From contig CAZHGP010000055.1 in NCBI GenBank assembly GCA_964532175.1, forward strand, positions 1-6,411: a DNA stretch of 6,411 bases, in the 5' to 3' direction. The stretch comes from JAVZCJ01 sp964532175 (GTDB lineage: Archaea; Thermoproteota; Nitrososphaeria_A; Caldarchaeales; JAVZCJ01). The notes below the pieces were generated by a model, which was not told where the DNA came from, searched no databases, and saw only the letters and a program-made list of their open reading frames with translations. The translations under genes and the position numbers were made by a program. This document shows positions 1 to 4,826 of this stretch, piece after piece. Numbering within the stretch: position 1 is the first letter of the stretch; each line of letters starts with the position of its first letter.

Positions 1-146
1 CTTCCATTTAATCCCTCTATAATAGTTGTTGGTCTTTTATACTTTCTTGTTTCAAATTTTATGCGAACCTTTTGTTGTTCACGAGATATTGTTTTGCATA
101 CGCAAATTGCTTTAGGTAAACCACATACTGGGCAGATATCTGCCAT
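1..146 (-). CDS. sui1: Archaeal translation initiation factor 1 (aIF1/SUI1 family), N-terminal part, cut by window edge
   Basis: Reading leftward from ATG at 146-144 gives 48 codons before the window ends. The protein opens MADICPVCGLPKAICVC, a Cys cluster (C5, C8, C15, C17) typical of archaeal aIF1, and continues with EQQKVRIKFETRKYKR and TTIIEGLNG, which match the first strands of the SUI1 fold. In this family the protein binds the small ribosomal subunit near the P site and supports accurate start-codon selection; full length is about 100 residues, so roughly half is missing here. The start is supported by a strong Shine-Dalgarno sequence (GGAGGT, 5 nt spacer) and a TATA box further upstream. 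It is divergent from the repeat-protein gene. A YciH-like annotation would be the same family. Identification rests on recognising the motif, not on a search. Confidence 0.86.
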   Translation of the reverse strand, partial: MADICPVCGLPKAICVCKTISREQQKVRIKFETRKYKRPTTIIEGLNG

Positions 147-151
147 TATAT

Positions 152-157
152 ACCTCC
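152..157 (-). promoter_or_regulatory. Strong Shine-Dalgarno site of the aIF1 gene
   Basis: On the minus strand the sequence GGAGGT lies 5 nt before the ATG at 146. It is the best anti-16S match in the window and fixes the aIF1 start. Other genes here use weaker GGTG or AAGGT versions, so this gene is probably translated at a high rate, as expected for an initiation factor. Confidence 0.85.
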
Positions 158-189
158 TTAAATCCTTAATATATTAAAGATAATACATG

Positions 190-203
190 TTTTTAAATCT
201 TTG
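190..203 (-). promoter_or_regulatory. BRE/TATA promoter of the aIF1 gene
   Basis: On the minus strand CAAAGATTTAAAAA carries a purine-rich BRE-like part followed by the TATA-like TTTAAAAA (197-190). Archaeal spacing of about 25 nt puts the start site near 168, leaving a leader of about 20 nt that contains the GGAGGT site. The position is sensible, but in such AT-rich DNA the motif alone is weak evidence. Confidence 0.55.
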
Positions 204-342
204 CTTTTCTCAAATTTTTAATATAAAATTTGATTTATTAAATTTAATAAATTTAAATAGATAGAGAACAATCAAAGATATTATTAAAAATAATTTAAAA
301 ATTAAATTTTTTAATTTAAATTTAAAAATTCTTTATAAAAAT

Positions 343-354
343 AAAGTTTTTAAG
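343..354 (+). promoter_or_regulatory. Candidate promoter of the repeat-protein/signal-peptidase operon
   Basis: AAAGTTTTTAAG matches a BRE (AAAG) plus TATA box (TTTTTAAG), predicting a start site near 375 and a leader of about 40 nt before the ATG at 418. A second candidate, CTTATATAAG at 378-387, is closer to a textbook TATA box and would give a leader of only about 10 nt. Start-site mapping would be needed to choose between them; both could be used. Confidence 0.4.
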
Positions 355-417
355 TTTTTATTTCCTTAATAAATATACTTATATAAGTTTAGAAATAAAT
401 AACAAGGTTGGAAAGCA

Positions 418-3150
418 ATGAAAAAAGCTATGAGAAAACTTTTTAAAATCTCATTTTTTAGAAAGGAAATTTTTCTATTTTCTTTCCTAATATTTTTAAT
501 ATTTATTCCTTCTGGTTTTGCATATTTGAATGAAGTATCTTTTTCATCTGGAAGTATCACTATTTATGTACGTGATGGGCATGGAAGATTTTTAAGTGGA
601 GCAAATGTAACTATTACAAATTCTACATGGAGATATAGTGAAATTACAAGTGGAACTATTATTCTTCCTAGCCTTCAAAATGGAAGCTATAGTGTTTCTG
701 TATATTATAAAGATATACTAGTAAATTCAACATCATTTTCAATTCCCTCGCAAACACTTTTTAATATAAAGTGTACAGTTTATGATTGGACTATAATTGT
801 TCGAGATATTTCAGGATCAGAAGTTATAAGTGGAGCAAATGTAACGATCTCAGCAATATCTCCTCCATCTTCTGCAGCCACAGCATGGGATGTTAGTGGA
901 AGTGATGGCCATGTGCTTTTTTCTGAAATGCCATCCGCAACTTATAAAGTTACAGTAAAATACAGAAATGCAATAGTATACGATAGTAACATTCCTTTTT
1001 CAGGCCAAGTAAGTAATATAAATGCTTCTCTTTATGATTTGAATGTGAAATGCTTAAATCTAGCTAATTCTCCTGTTCAGGGAGTAACTGTCATTCTTTT
1101 TAATCCTACAACTGGAGTAGAAATAAGTAGATTAAATACTGGAAGTGATGGCTTCTCTTATTTTAAAAATTATCCTAGTGGAATATATAAGATTGCTGCA
1201 TACTATAAAGGTGAATTTGTAAGTTTACAAAATTTAACATTACAACTTAATAGCGATATTCAACAAACTTTGTTTGTAGACTTGTTATCTCTTAGAATAA
1301 AAGTTATGAATAGTAAAGGTAATAAGATTGCTAGTGGAATAAATATTAAATGCGAAGCTATTAGAAAAGGGAATTTATACGATTCTATTGAAAATTCTAC
1401 TGGGTTATTAGTTTTTAGTGCATTAAAAAGAGATAATTATACTATTAGAGTATTATTTGGTGGTAATATATTAAGCGAATTTACTCATAATTTAAAAAAT
1501 GAAACTTATCAAAGTTTATCTATAAATGCAAAAATTTTCGATTTAACGATTACATACAATATTGAAAAATTTTTAAATAAAACTCAACTACAAAATATGA
1601 ATGTTACATTAAAATCTATCGATGTTACTAATTTTATAAAATCTAAGATAATAAATTCTACTGGTTTTGCAGATTTTGTAAATATTCCTTTAGGAAAATA
1701 TATTGTTTTATCTATTTATAATGGATTCATTGTTGGAAATCAAACTATTTCAATAGATAAAGATAATTTTCTTGCTATTTTAGAACCATTCTTTAGTACA
1801 ATAAAAATTAAAGTTAATAATTATCATGGAGAAAAATTGGAAGATGCTATTGTTTCTTTAATAGAATCTAATTCTGGAAAAACTATTTCTAAGGCTATCA
1901 CAAATATTGAAGGTGAAGCTACTTTTTCTAATATTCTTACAATAAATTATATTATTGAAGTATTTTATAAAGAATTAAAAGTTGGTTATAAAGAAATTAA
2001 AACAAAAATTGGGGAAAATATTGAAAGTATTTCATGTAAAGTTTTCAATATTAATATTGAATTGCTTGATTCTCGTGGGAATGAACCTATTCCAAATGCT
2101 ATTGTAAAAATTTCAGGAAAAGCATTTACATTGGAAGGAGAAACGGATTCTAATGGAAAAATAACATTAAAAAATATTCCAGAGGGCTTATTTACAATAT
2201 TTAGTTCATTATATTCTATACCAATTTTAGAAAAAGATATTAAAATTTCAGAGACTACCACCAAATTTACATATAATACCAATGCGTATGATTTTTCAAT
2301 AATTTGTGTAGATCAAGATAATATGCCTTTGGATAAAGGAACAGTAACCATTTATATTAATGATAAACCTTTTTCTTTAGAATTGAATGAGAATGGTGAA
2401 GCACTATTTAAAAATTTTCCACCTACAAGATATAATATTCGTGTGACTATGTATAACATAGAAGTTGCTTTTGTTCCTTTAGTAGAAGTGAATTATGATG
2501 GACAAATAATACTTGTAGATACTCATGTTTCAAGTTTAAGAATTAAACTTTTTAAAGCTGATAATTCTTCTTTAATAAATGCTAAAATATCATTTAAAAA
2601 AGCTGGAAAAGAAATTGCAAGTTTAATTTCAGATGATAAAGGTGAAGCATCAATAAGGCTTCCACAAACTCAATATGATGTATTAGTAGAATATCAAAAT
2701 GTAATAGTTGGAGAAGAAACGATATTTTTAGATCATAGTTTAACTTTATCAATTCCATGTAAAGTTTATCTTTTAAAATTTGTTTTTATGGATTTATATG
2801 ATCATCCGATTCCAAATGTTAAACTTTCAATCATTAGGAATAATGAAATAGTAAGCATTGCAGAATCAAATATTATGGGTAAAGTATCTTTTTATCTTTC
2901 TGAAGGAGACTATACTTTAAGAGAAGAAATAAATAATTTAACTAAAATATATGAATTAAAAGTTAAAGAAAATAAGGATATTAAAATAATTCTTATAAAA
3001 GAAAATATGACAAATTATGGTATAGCTTTAGCTTCTTTACTTATTCCAATTGTATCATTAATTATTGGCATAATAAGAAGGAGAAGTATAAAAATTAGCT
3101 TCCCTGGAATAATTGAAAGAAGGAGGAGACCAGTAATTCCAAGAATATAA
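418..3150 (+). CDS. Large secreted, membrane-anchored surface protein with ten tandem carboxypeptidase-regulatory-like (beta-sandwich) repeats
   Basis: The 910-residue product starts with a basic n-region (1-17), a hydrophobic core (18-30) and a likely signal-peptidase site after Gly33-Phe34-Ala35. Residues 46-861 are ten repeats of about 78-85 residues, then a transmembrane helix (about 867-886) followed by RRR and a basic ~24-residue tail, so the bulk should lie outside the cell. Each repeat has a strand after an aromatic-Asp start, a G-x(3-6)-A/G-x-V-x-I segment, a T/S-D/x-x-G-x turn and a P-x-G-x-Y-x-(hydrophobic)-x-V-x-Y strand, as in CarboxypepD_reg/transthyretin-like domains. Seventeen N-glycosylation sequons are present, 14 of them before residue 442. 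I see no catalytic motif. A structural, adhesive or cell-envelope role is inferred. Met5 could also be the start; ATG at 418 has only weak upstream sites (AAGGT, GGAAAG). It is co-transcribed with a signal peptidase. Confidence 0.82.
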   Translation: MKKAMRKLFKISFFRKEIFLFSFLIFLIFIPSGFAYLNEVSFSSGSITIYVRDGHGRFLSGANVTITNSTWRYSEITSGTIILPSLQNGSYSVSVYYKDILVNSTSFSIPSQTLFNIKCTVYDWTIIVRDISGSEVISGANVTISAISPPSSAATAWDVSGSDGHVLFSEMPSATYKVTVKYRNAIVYDSNIPFSGQVSNINASLYDLNVKCLNLANSPVQGVTVILFNPTTGVEISRLNTGSDGFSYFKNYPSGIYKIAAYYKGEFVSLQNLTLQLNSDIQQTLFVDLLSLRIKVMNSKGNKIASGINIKCEAIRKGNLYDSIENSTGLLVFSALKRDNYTIRVLFGGNILSEFTHNLKNETYQSLSINAKIFDLTITYNIEKFLNKTQLQNMNVTLKSIDVTNFIKSKIINSTGFADFVNIPLGKYIVLSIYNGFIVGNQTISIDKDNFLAILEPFFSTIKIKVNNYHGEKLEDAIVSLIESNSGKTISKAITNIEGEATFSNILTINYIIEVFYKELKVGYKEIKTKIGENIESISCKVFNINIELLDSRGNEPIPNAIVKISGKAFTLEGETDSNGKITLKNIPEGLFTIFSSLYSIPILEKDIKISETTTKFTYNTNAYDFSIICVDQDNMPLDKGTVTIYINDKPFSLELNENGEALFKNFPPTRYNIRVTMYNIEVAFVPLVEVNYDGQIILVDTHVSSLRIKLFKADNSSLINAKISFKKAGKEIASLISDDKGEASIRLPQTQYDVLVEYQNVIVGEETIFLDHSLTLSIPCKVYLLKFVFMDLYDHPIPNVKLSIIRNNEIVSIAESNIMGKVSFYLSEGDYTLREEINNLTKIYELKVKENKDIKIILIKENMTNYGIALASLLIPIVSLIIGIIRRRSIKISFPGIIERRRRPVIPRI
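553..3000 (+). repeat. Ten diverged protein-level tandem repeats
   Basis: Approximate repeat starts in the protein are residues 46, 122, 206, 291, 374, 460, 543, 624, 705 and 784, the last ending near 861. Aligned landmarks include YVRDGHGRFLSGANVTI, IVRDISGSEVISGANVTI, VMNSKGNKIASGINI, LLDSRGNEPIPNAIVKI and FMDLYDHPIPNVKLSI at the first strand and hairpin. SDGHVLFSEMPSATYKVTVKY, SDGFSYFKNYPSGIYKIAAYY and IEGEATFSN represent the later strands. Junctions often read [A/C]-x-(hydrophobic)-[Y/F]-[D/N/L]. The copies are strongly diverged, so the expansion is old. Confidence 0.8.
593..845 (+). repeat. 19-bp exact direct repeat shared by repeat units 1 and 2
   Basis: The 19 bases at 593-611 recur exactly at 827-845 and encode the shared SGANVT segment of units 1 and 2, offset by 234 bp (78 codons, one protein repeat). 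No other pair of units looked this close at DNA level by eye, which suggests that units 1 and 2 duplicated or converted more recently than the others. Confidence 0.7.
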
Positions 3151-3154
3151 GGTG
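3151..3154 (+). promoter_or_regulatory. Shine-Dalgarno site (GGTG) of the signal peptidase gene
   Basis: GGTG follows directly after the TAA stop of the repeat protein and lies 7 nt before the ATG at 3162. It supports this start and translation of the second gene from the shared transcript. Confidence 0.65.
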
Positions 3155-3161
3155 CTAAAAA

Positions 3162-3728
3162 ATGGAAAATAAAATTGAAAAAAGAGAAATTCTAATGTAT
3201 GTTTTAAAAACATTTTCAATTCTCTTTTTACTATTAATAATTTTCTTTGCAGCTTTTTTTATTTTGCAAAATTTAATGAATGTAAACTTTCCTTTGCTTG
3301 TTGTTAAATCTGGTAGTATGCGTCCAACATTAGAAATAGGAGATATAATATTAATACATGGTGTTAATCCATATGAAATAAAAGTTAATGATGTGATAGT
3401 TTTTTACCATCCTAATTTTCCAGGTAATAGAAATTGGATAATAGTTCATAGAGTTATTGAAAAATCAAGTCTAGGATTTATTACTAAAGGTGATAATAAT
3501 TTAGTAATAGATAGTTTTGTTCCTGTTCCATATGATTGTGTAATAGGTGTGTGGACAGGATTTAAAATTCCTTATTGGATTGGATTGGGATATATTATTT
3601 TAATATTGAGTGGAGAAATGTATAAACCTCTTGGATTATTAATAATAATCTTAATAATACTATTGAATGCTTTTTCAATTATTTATGATATAATAAAGCT
3701 TAAGAAAAATAAAAAAGAGAAAAGCTAA
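3162..3728 (+). CDS. Archaeal signal peptidase I (Sec11/SipW type)
   Basis: The 188-residue membrane protease would remove signal peptides from exported proteins on the outer face of the membrane. A first helix spans about 14-37, then the S26 boxes follow: VVKSGSMRPTL with nucleophile Ser52, DIILIHG, DVIVFY, HRVIE with His96 in the position where bacterial enzymes have Lys, and TKGDNN with Asp111. This Ser/His/Asp set is the archaeal and endoplasmic-reticulum type. Two further hydrophobic segments (about 136-151 and 156-178) and a Lys-rich tail (KLKKNKKEKS) end the protein, so it probably has three helices. It starts 11 nt after the repeat protein with its own GGTG site, so the two form an operon; processing of that neighbour is the obvious inferred role, though it could equally serve as a general peptidase. 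All key residues are present. Confidence 0.9.
   Translation: MENKIEKREILMYVLKTFSILFLLLIIFFAAFFILQNLMNVNFPLLVVKSGSMRPTLEIGDIILIHGVNPYEIKVNDVIVFYHPNFPGNRNWIIVHRVIEKSSLGFITKGDNNLVIDSFVPVPYDCVIGVWTGFKIPYWIGLGYIILILSGEMYKPLGLLIIILIILLNAFSIIYDIIKLKKNKKEKS
3705..3716 (-). terminator. Candidate T-tract terminator of the membrane-protein/FmdE operon
   Basis: Read on the minus strand, T6 and T5 runs occur about 30-45 nt after the FmdE-like stop codon. They lie within the last codons of the signal peptidase gene, where the plus strand is A-rich and encodes the Lys-rich tail. The two operons would thus terminate inside each other's 3' ends. Confidence 0.4.
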
Positions 3729-3740
3729 ATATTATTCTCG

Positions 3741-3747
3741 TTTTTTT
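3741..3747 (+). terminator. Oligo-T terminator of the repeat-protein/signal-peptidase operon
   Basis: A run of seven T follows CTCG 12 nt after the signal peptidase stop codon. Short T-tracts without a hairpin are sufficient for archaeal termination. The tract lies inside the 20-nt gap between the two convergent stop codons. Confidence 0.6.
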
Positions 3748-3748
3748 A

Positions 3749-4135
3749 TCATTTTACTATGAATAATTCTTCTTCTTTATAAGCTAAAATTTCATATGCT
3801 GCTTCTTCACATTTTTCCCAAGGAATATTAACATATTTATCAATTATTTCTTTTTTAATAAATATTTCAGCAATTTTATTTTTCTCTTTATGAATTTCGA
3901 TTGAAATTCCTTCTCCATTAGAAATTTTAACATTATTTATTCCAAGAATGGTTTTTAATCCATCAGCAGTACATAATTGAGGTTTTTTATTAATTGTTTT
4001 TAAAATACATAAATCAATTTTTCCATTCCAAACTTTTTTTATGAATAAACCAATTTTAACTCCCAATACTAAGAAAGGACCTAAATGCCCATGTAATGAA
4101 ACTGCTTTATTTAAAATATCTTTAGAAATCGACAT
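3749..4135 (-). CDS. Short FmdE-domain protein (formylmethanofuran dehydrogenase subunit E family)
   Basis: The 128-residue protein shows the FmdE domain signature: SLHGHLGPFLVLGVKIG (His15, His17, with Gly19 where many members have Cys) and LCTADGLKTILG (Cys55, Asp58). The region usually containing a second Cys and a glycine-rich turn, GCT-x-GK-x-N, reads LGINNVKISNGEG here, so that Cys is missing; Cys43 and Cys109 are elsewhere. The C-terminal zinc ribbon of long FmdE proteins is absent. Stand-alone members are widespread and mostly uncharacterised; some sit near metal or molybdenum/tungsten genes, and the name does not imply methanogenesis. The ATG at 4135 is preceded by AAGGT, 8 nt away and overlapping the end of the upstream membrane-protein gene (6 nt between stop and start), so the two genes are co-transcribed and probably translationally coupled. 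A role with NikR-controlled metal handling is inferred. Confidence 0.75.
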   Translation of the reverse strand: MSISKDILNKAVSLHGHLGPFLVLGVKIGLFIKKVWNGKIDLCILKTINKKPQLCTADGLKTILGINNVKISNGEGISIEIHKEKNKIAEIFIKKEIIDKYVNIPWEKCEEAAYEILAYKEEELFIVK

Positions 4136-4141
4136 TTTAAA

Positions 4142-4675
4142 TTACCTTGCTACTTCTATTTTTCTTCTTTTTAATGCTTCAATAATAATTATTCCTATAA
4201 TTGCTCCTATTATTCCTCCAATAGAATGTAATCCAGCAAAAATAATTATTGCAATCATTGTTGGGAATCTCATGAAAAATTTTCCAATTATTAACCCTCC
4301 TATGAAAGTTGAAAATGCCAAAATTGGAATTATGAATAATATTTCTCCTAAAATTTTCTTAAAAATTCTTTCATATCCAGCAATCTTTGTTAAAATATCG
4401 AATATAATACTTGCTGTAGTAAAGCCTAACATATGAAGTGCTGCAGGTCTGAATAATAAAGTTAATAATGTTGTAATTATCCCAACCATGGTTGCTATTC
4501 CAATTTTTCTAGTCCACCAAACAGCAAGCATAAGTGCTATGGCTCCTATCATATCGCATAAAAATGGAAGATGCGTTATTTCCCAAAAAATTGGTGTTAT
4601 TGTAATATTTAATACAAACCAAAAAACTGAAGAAAGTACTATTGCACTTATATCCTTGCTTGTAAAATATACCAT
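4142..4675 (-). CDS. Six-helix membrane protein resembling ECF-transporter S (substrate-binding) components
   Basis: From ATG at 4675 the product has 177 residues and about six hydrophobic helices (roughly 10-30, 37-54, 58-75, 81-97, 111-131, 139-166), then a basic tail (KRRK). Size, helix count and the Gly-rich last helix resemble S components of energy-coupling-factor vitamin and metal importers, and TPIFWEITHLPFLCDMIGA looks like the substrate loop of archaeal members. His35, Cys40, Asp41, His81 and His150 are possible ligands. It lacks the N-terminal Met-His motif of NikM/CbiM nickel/cobalt components. No ATPase or T component is in the window, so it would share a distant ECF module or act alone. 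A GTG at 4684 could extend it by three residues, but that GTG forms part of the GGTGA ribosome site 6 nt before the ATG, so I prefer the ATG. The adjacent NikR-like operator suggests nickel-dependent expression. Family assignment is by impression; substrate unknown. Confidence 0.68.
   Translation of the reverse strand: MVYFTSKDISAIVLSSVFWFVLNITITPIFWEITHLPFLCDMIGAIALMLAVWWTRKIGIATMVGIITTLLTLLFRPAALHMLGFTTASIIFDILTKIAGYERIFKKILGEILFIIPILAFSTFIGGLIIGKFFMRFPTMIAIIIFAGLHSIGGIIGAIIGIIIIEALKRRKIEVAR
4144..4148 (-). promoter_or_regulatory. Shine-Dalgarno site (AAGGT) of the FmdE-like gene
   Basis: AAGGT lies 8 nt before the ATG at 4135 and overlaps the last codons and stop of the membrane-protein gene. 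Ribosomes finishing the first gene would be placed at this site, which suggests translational coupling. Confidence 0.65.
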
Positions 4676-4680
4676 TCTAT

Positions 4681-4685
4681 TCACC
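4681..4685 (-). promoter_or_regulatory. Shine-Dalgarno site (GGTGA) deciding the membrane-protein start
   Basis: GGTGA on the minus strand is 6 nt before the ATG at 4675, normal spacing. The only longer alternative is a GTG start inside this motif, which would have no ribosome site of its own. Confidence 0.65.
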
Positions 4686-4713
4686 GTATTACTTTTTTTT
4701 AAAAAAATAATAC
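4686..4713. promoter_or_regulatory. Probable NikR operator: 28-bp dyad GTATTA-N16-TAATAC
   Basis: GTATTA at 4686-4691 and TAATAC at 4708-4713 are a perfect 6+6 inverted repeat with a 16-bp spacer, which is one C, eight T and seven A. Extended over 28 bp, 12 of 14 base pairs are symmetric. The E. coli NikR operator is GTATGA-N16-TCATAC, with the same outer GTAT/ATAC and the same spacer. The dyad lies between the TATA box (4722-4730) and the ribosome site (4682-4685) of the membrane-protein operon, centred near the predicted start site (~4700), where a repressor would block transcription. nikR begins 113 bp to the right. Binding by this NikR is inferred. Confidence 0.6.
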
Positions 4714-4721
4714 TAAAAGTA

Positions 4722-4735
4722 ATATATAAACTTTC
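4722..4735 (-). promoter_or_regulatory. BRE/TATA promoter of the membrane-protein/FmdE operon
   Basis: On the minus strand GAAAG followed by TTTATATAT is close to the archaeal consensus BRE plus TATA box and is the best such match in the window. It predicts a start site near 4700, a leader of about 25 nt containing GGTGA, and overlap of the start site with the 28-bp dyad. Confidence 0.7.
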
Positions 4736-4785
4736 TATTAAAATATTTAAAACAATTCTAAAAATTGATAAAAAAGGGTTTATAT

Positions 4786-4800
4786 CAAAAAGTTTTTAAA
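4786..4800 (+). promoter_or_regulatory. Promoter of nikR, giving an almost leaderless transcript
   Basis: CAAAAAGTTTTTAAA contains a BRE-like purine stretch and the TATA-like TTTTTAAA (4793-4800). The start site would fall near 4820-4823, only a few bases before the ATG at 4827, and no Shine-Dalgarno sequence precedes that ATG. A second TATA-like word, TTTATATC at 4779-4786, would give a leader of about 20 nt. The 28-bp dyad ends about 80 bp upstream of the TATA box. Confidence 0.5.
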
Positions 4801-4826
4801 TTTTGTTTTATTATTAAATTATAAAA

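Larger units (their letters stand above)
147..417. other. AT-rich divergent intergenic region with a 20-bp palindrome
   Basis: These 271 bases separate the divergent aIF1 and repeat-protein genes. The stretch from about 210 to 400 is almost only A and T, with many overlapping AAATTT/TTTAAA words and runs of five to six A or T. Positions 233-252 form a perfect 20-bp palindrome centred on AAATTT (half-site ATTTATTAAA), and 295-314 form another A/T hairpin-like repeat. I see no open frame, tRNA or structured RNA. Besides the two promoters, the region may simply be flexible, easily melted DNA; composition alone can produce such palindromes. Confidence 0.5.

Noticed and set aside
181..186. TAATAC near the aIF1 promoter as a further NikR half-site
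   Set aside because: No partner GTATTA occurs at the 16-bp spacing; single half-sites are common in this AT-rich DNA.
147..417. CRISPR array, replication origin or structured RNA in the long AT-rich spacer
   Set aside because: There are no spaced identical repeats, no recognisable origin-recognition box and no G+C-rich island of the kind that marks structured RNAs in AT-rich archaea; only promoters and A/T palindromes are visible.
366..2282. Minus-strand open frames at 366-560 and 1986-2282
   Set aside because: Both are antisense to the repeat-protein gene (the first also to its promoter), without recognisable domains or ribosome sites; the repeat protein explains the coding signal.
3004..3150. 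Archaeosortase-type (PGF-CTERM) sorting signal at the end of the repeat protein
   Set aside because: There is a helix followed by RRR, but no PGF or similar tripeptide before it, and the basic tail of about 24 residues is longer than in sorting signals. A simple membrane anchor fits better.
3749..4135. FmdE-like gene as evidence of methanogenesis
   Set aside because: Only the short domain is present, with an altered Cys signature and without other formylmethanofuran dehydrogenase subunits; such proteins occur in many non-methanogens.
4142..4684. Membrane protein as a NikM/CbiM nickel/cobalt S component, with GTG start
   Set aside because: The N-terminal Met-His metal motif of NikM/CbiM is absent, so the name would overstate the evidence. 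The GTG is part of the GGTGA ribosome site of the ATG nine bases downstream.
4041..4799. Two plus-strand open frames (4041-4436 and 4488-4799) opposite the membrane-protein and FmdE-like genes
   Set aside because: They lie antisense to genes with clear domain patterns and ribosome sites, have low-complexity Ile/Asn/Pro-rich products, and no promoter or ribosome site of their own.
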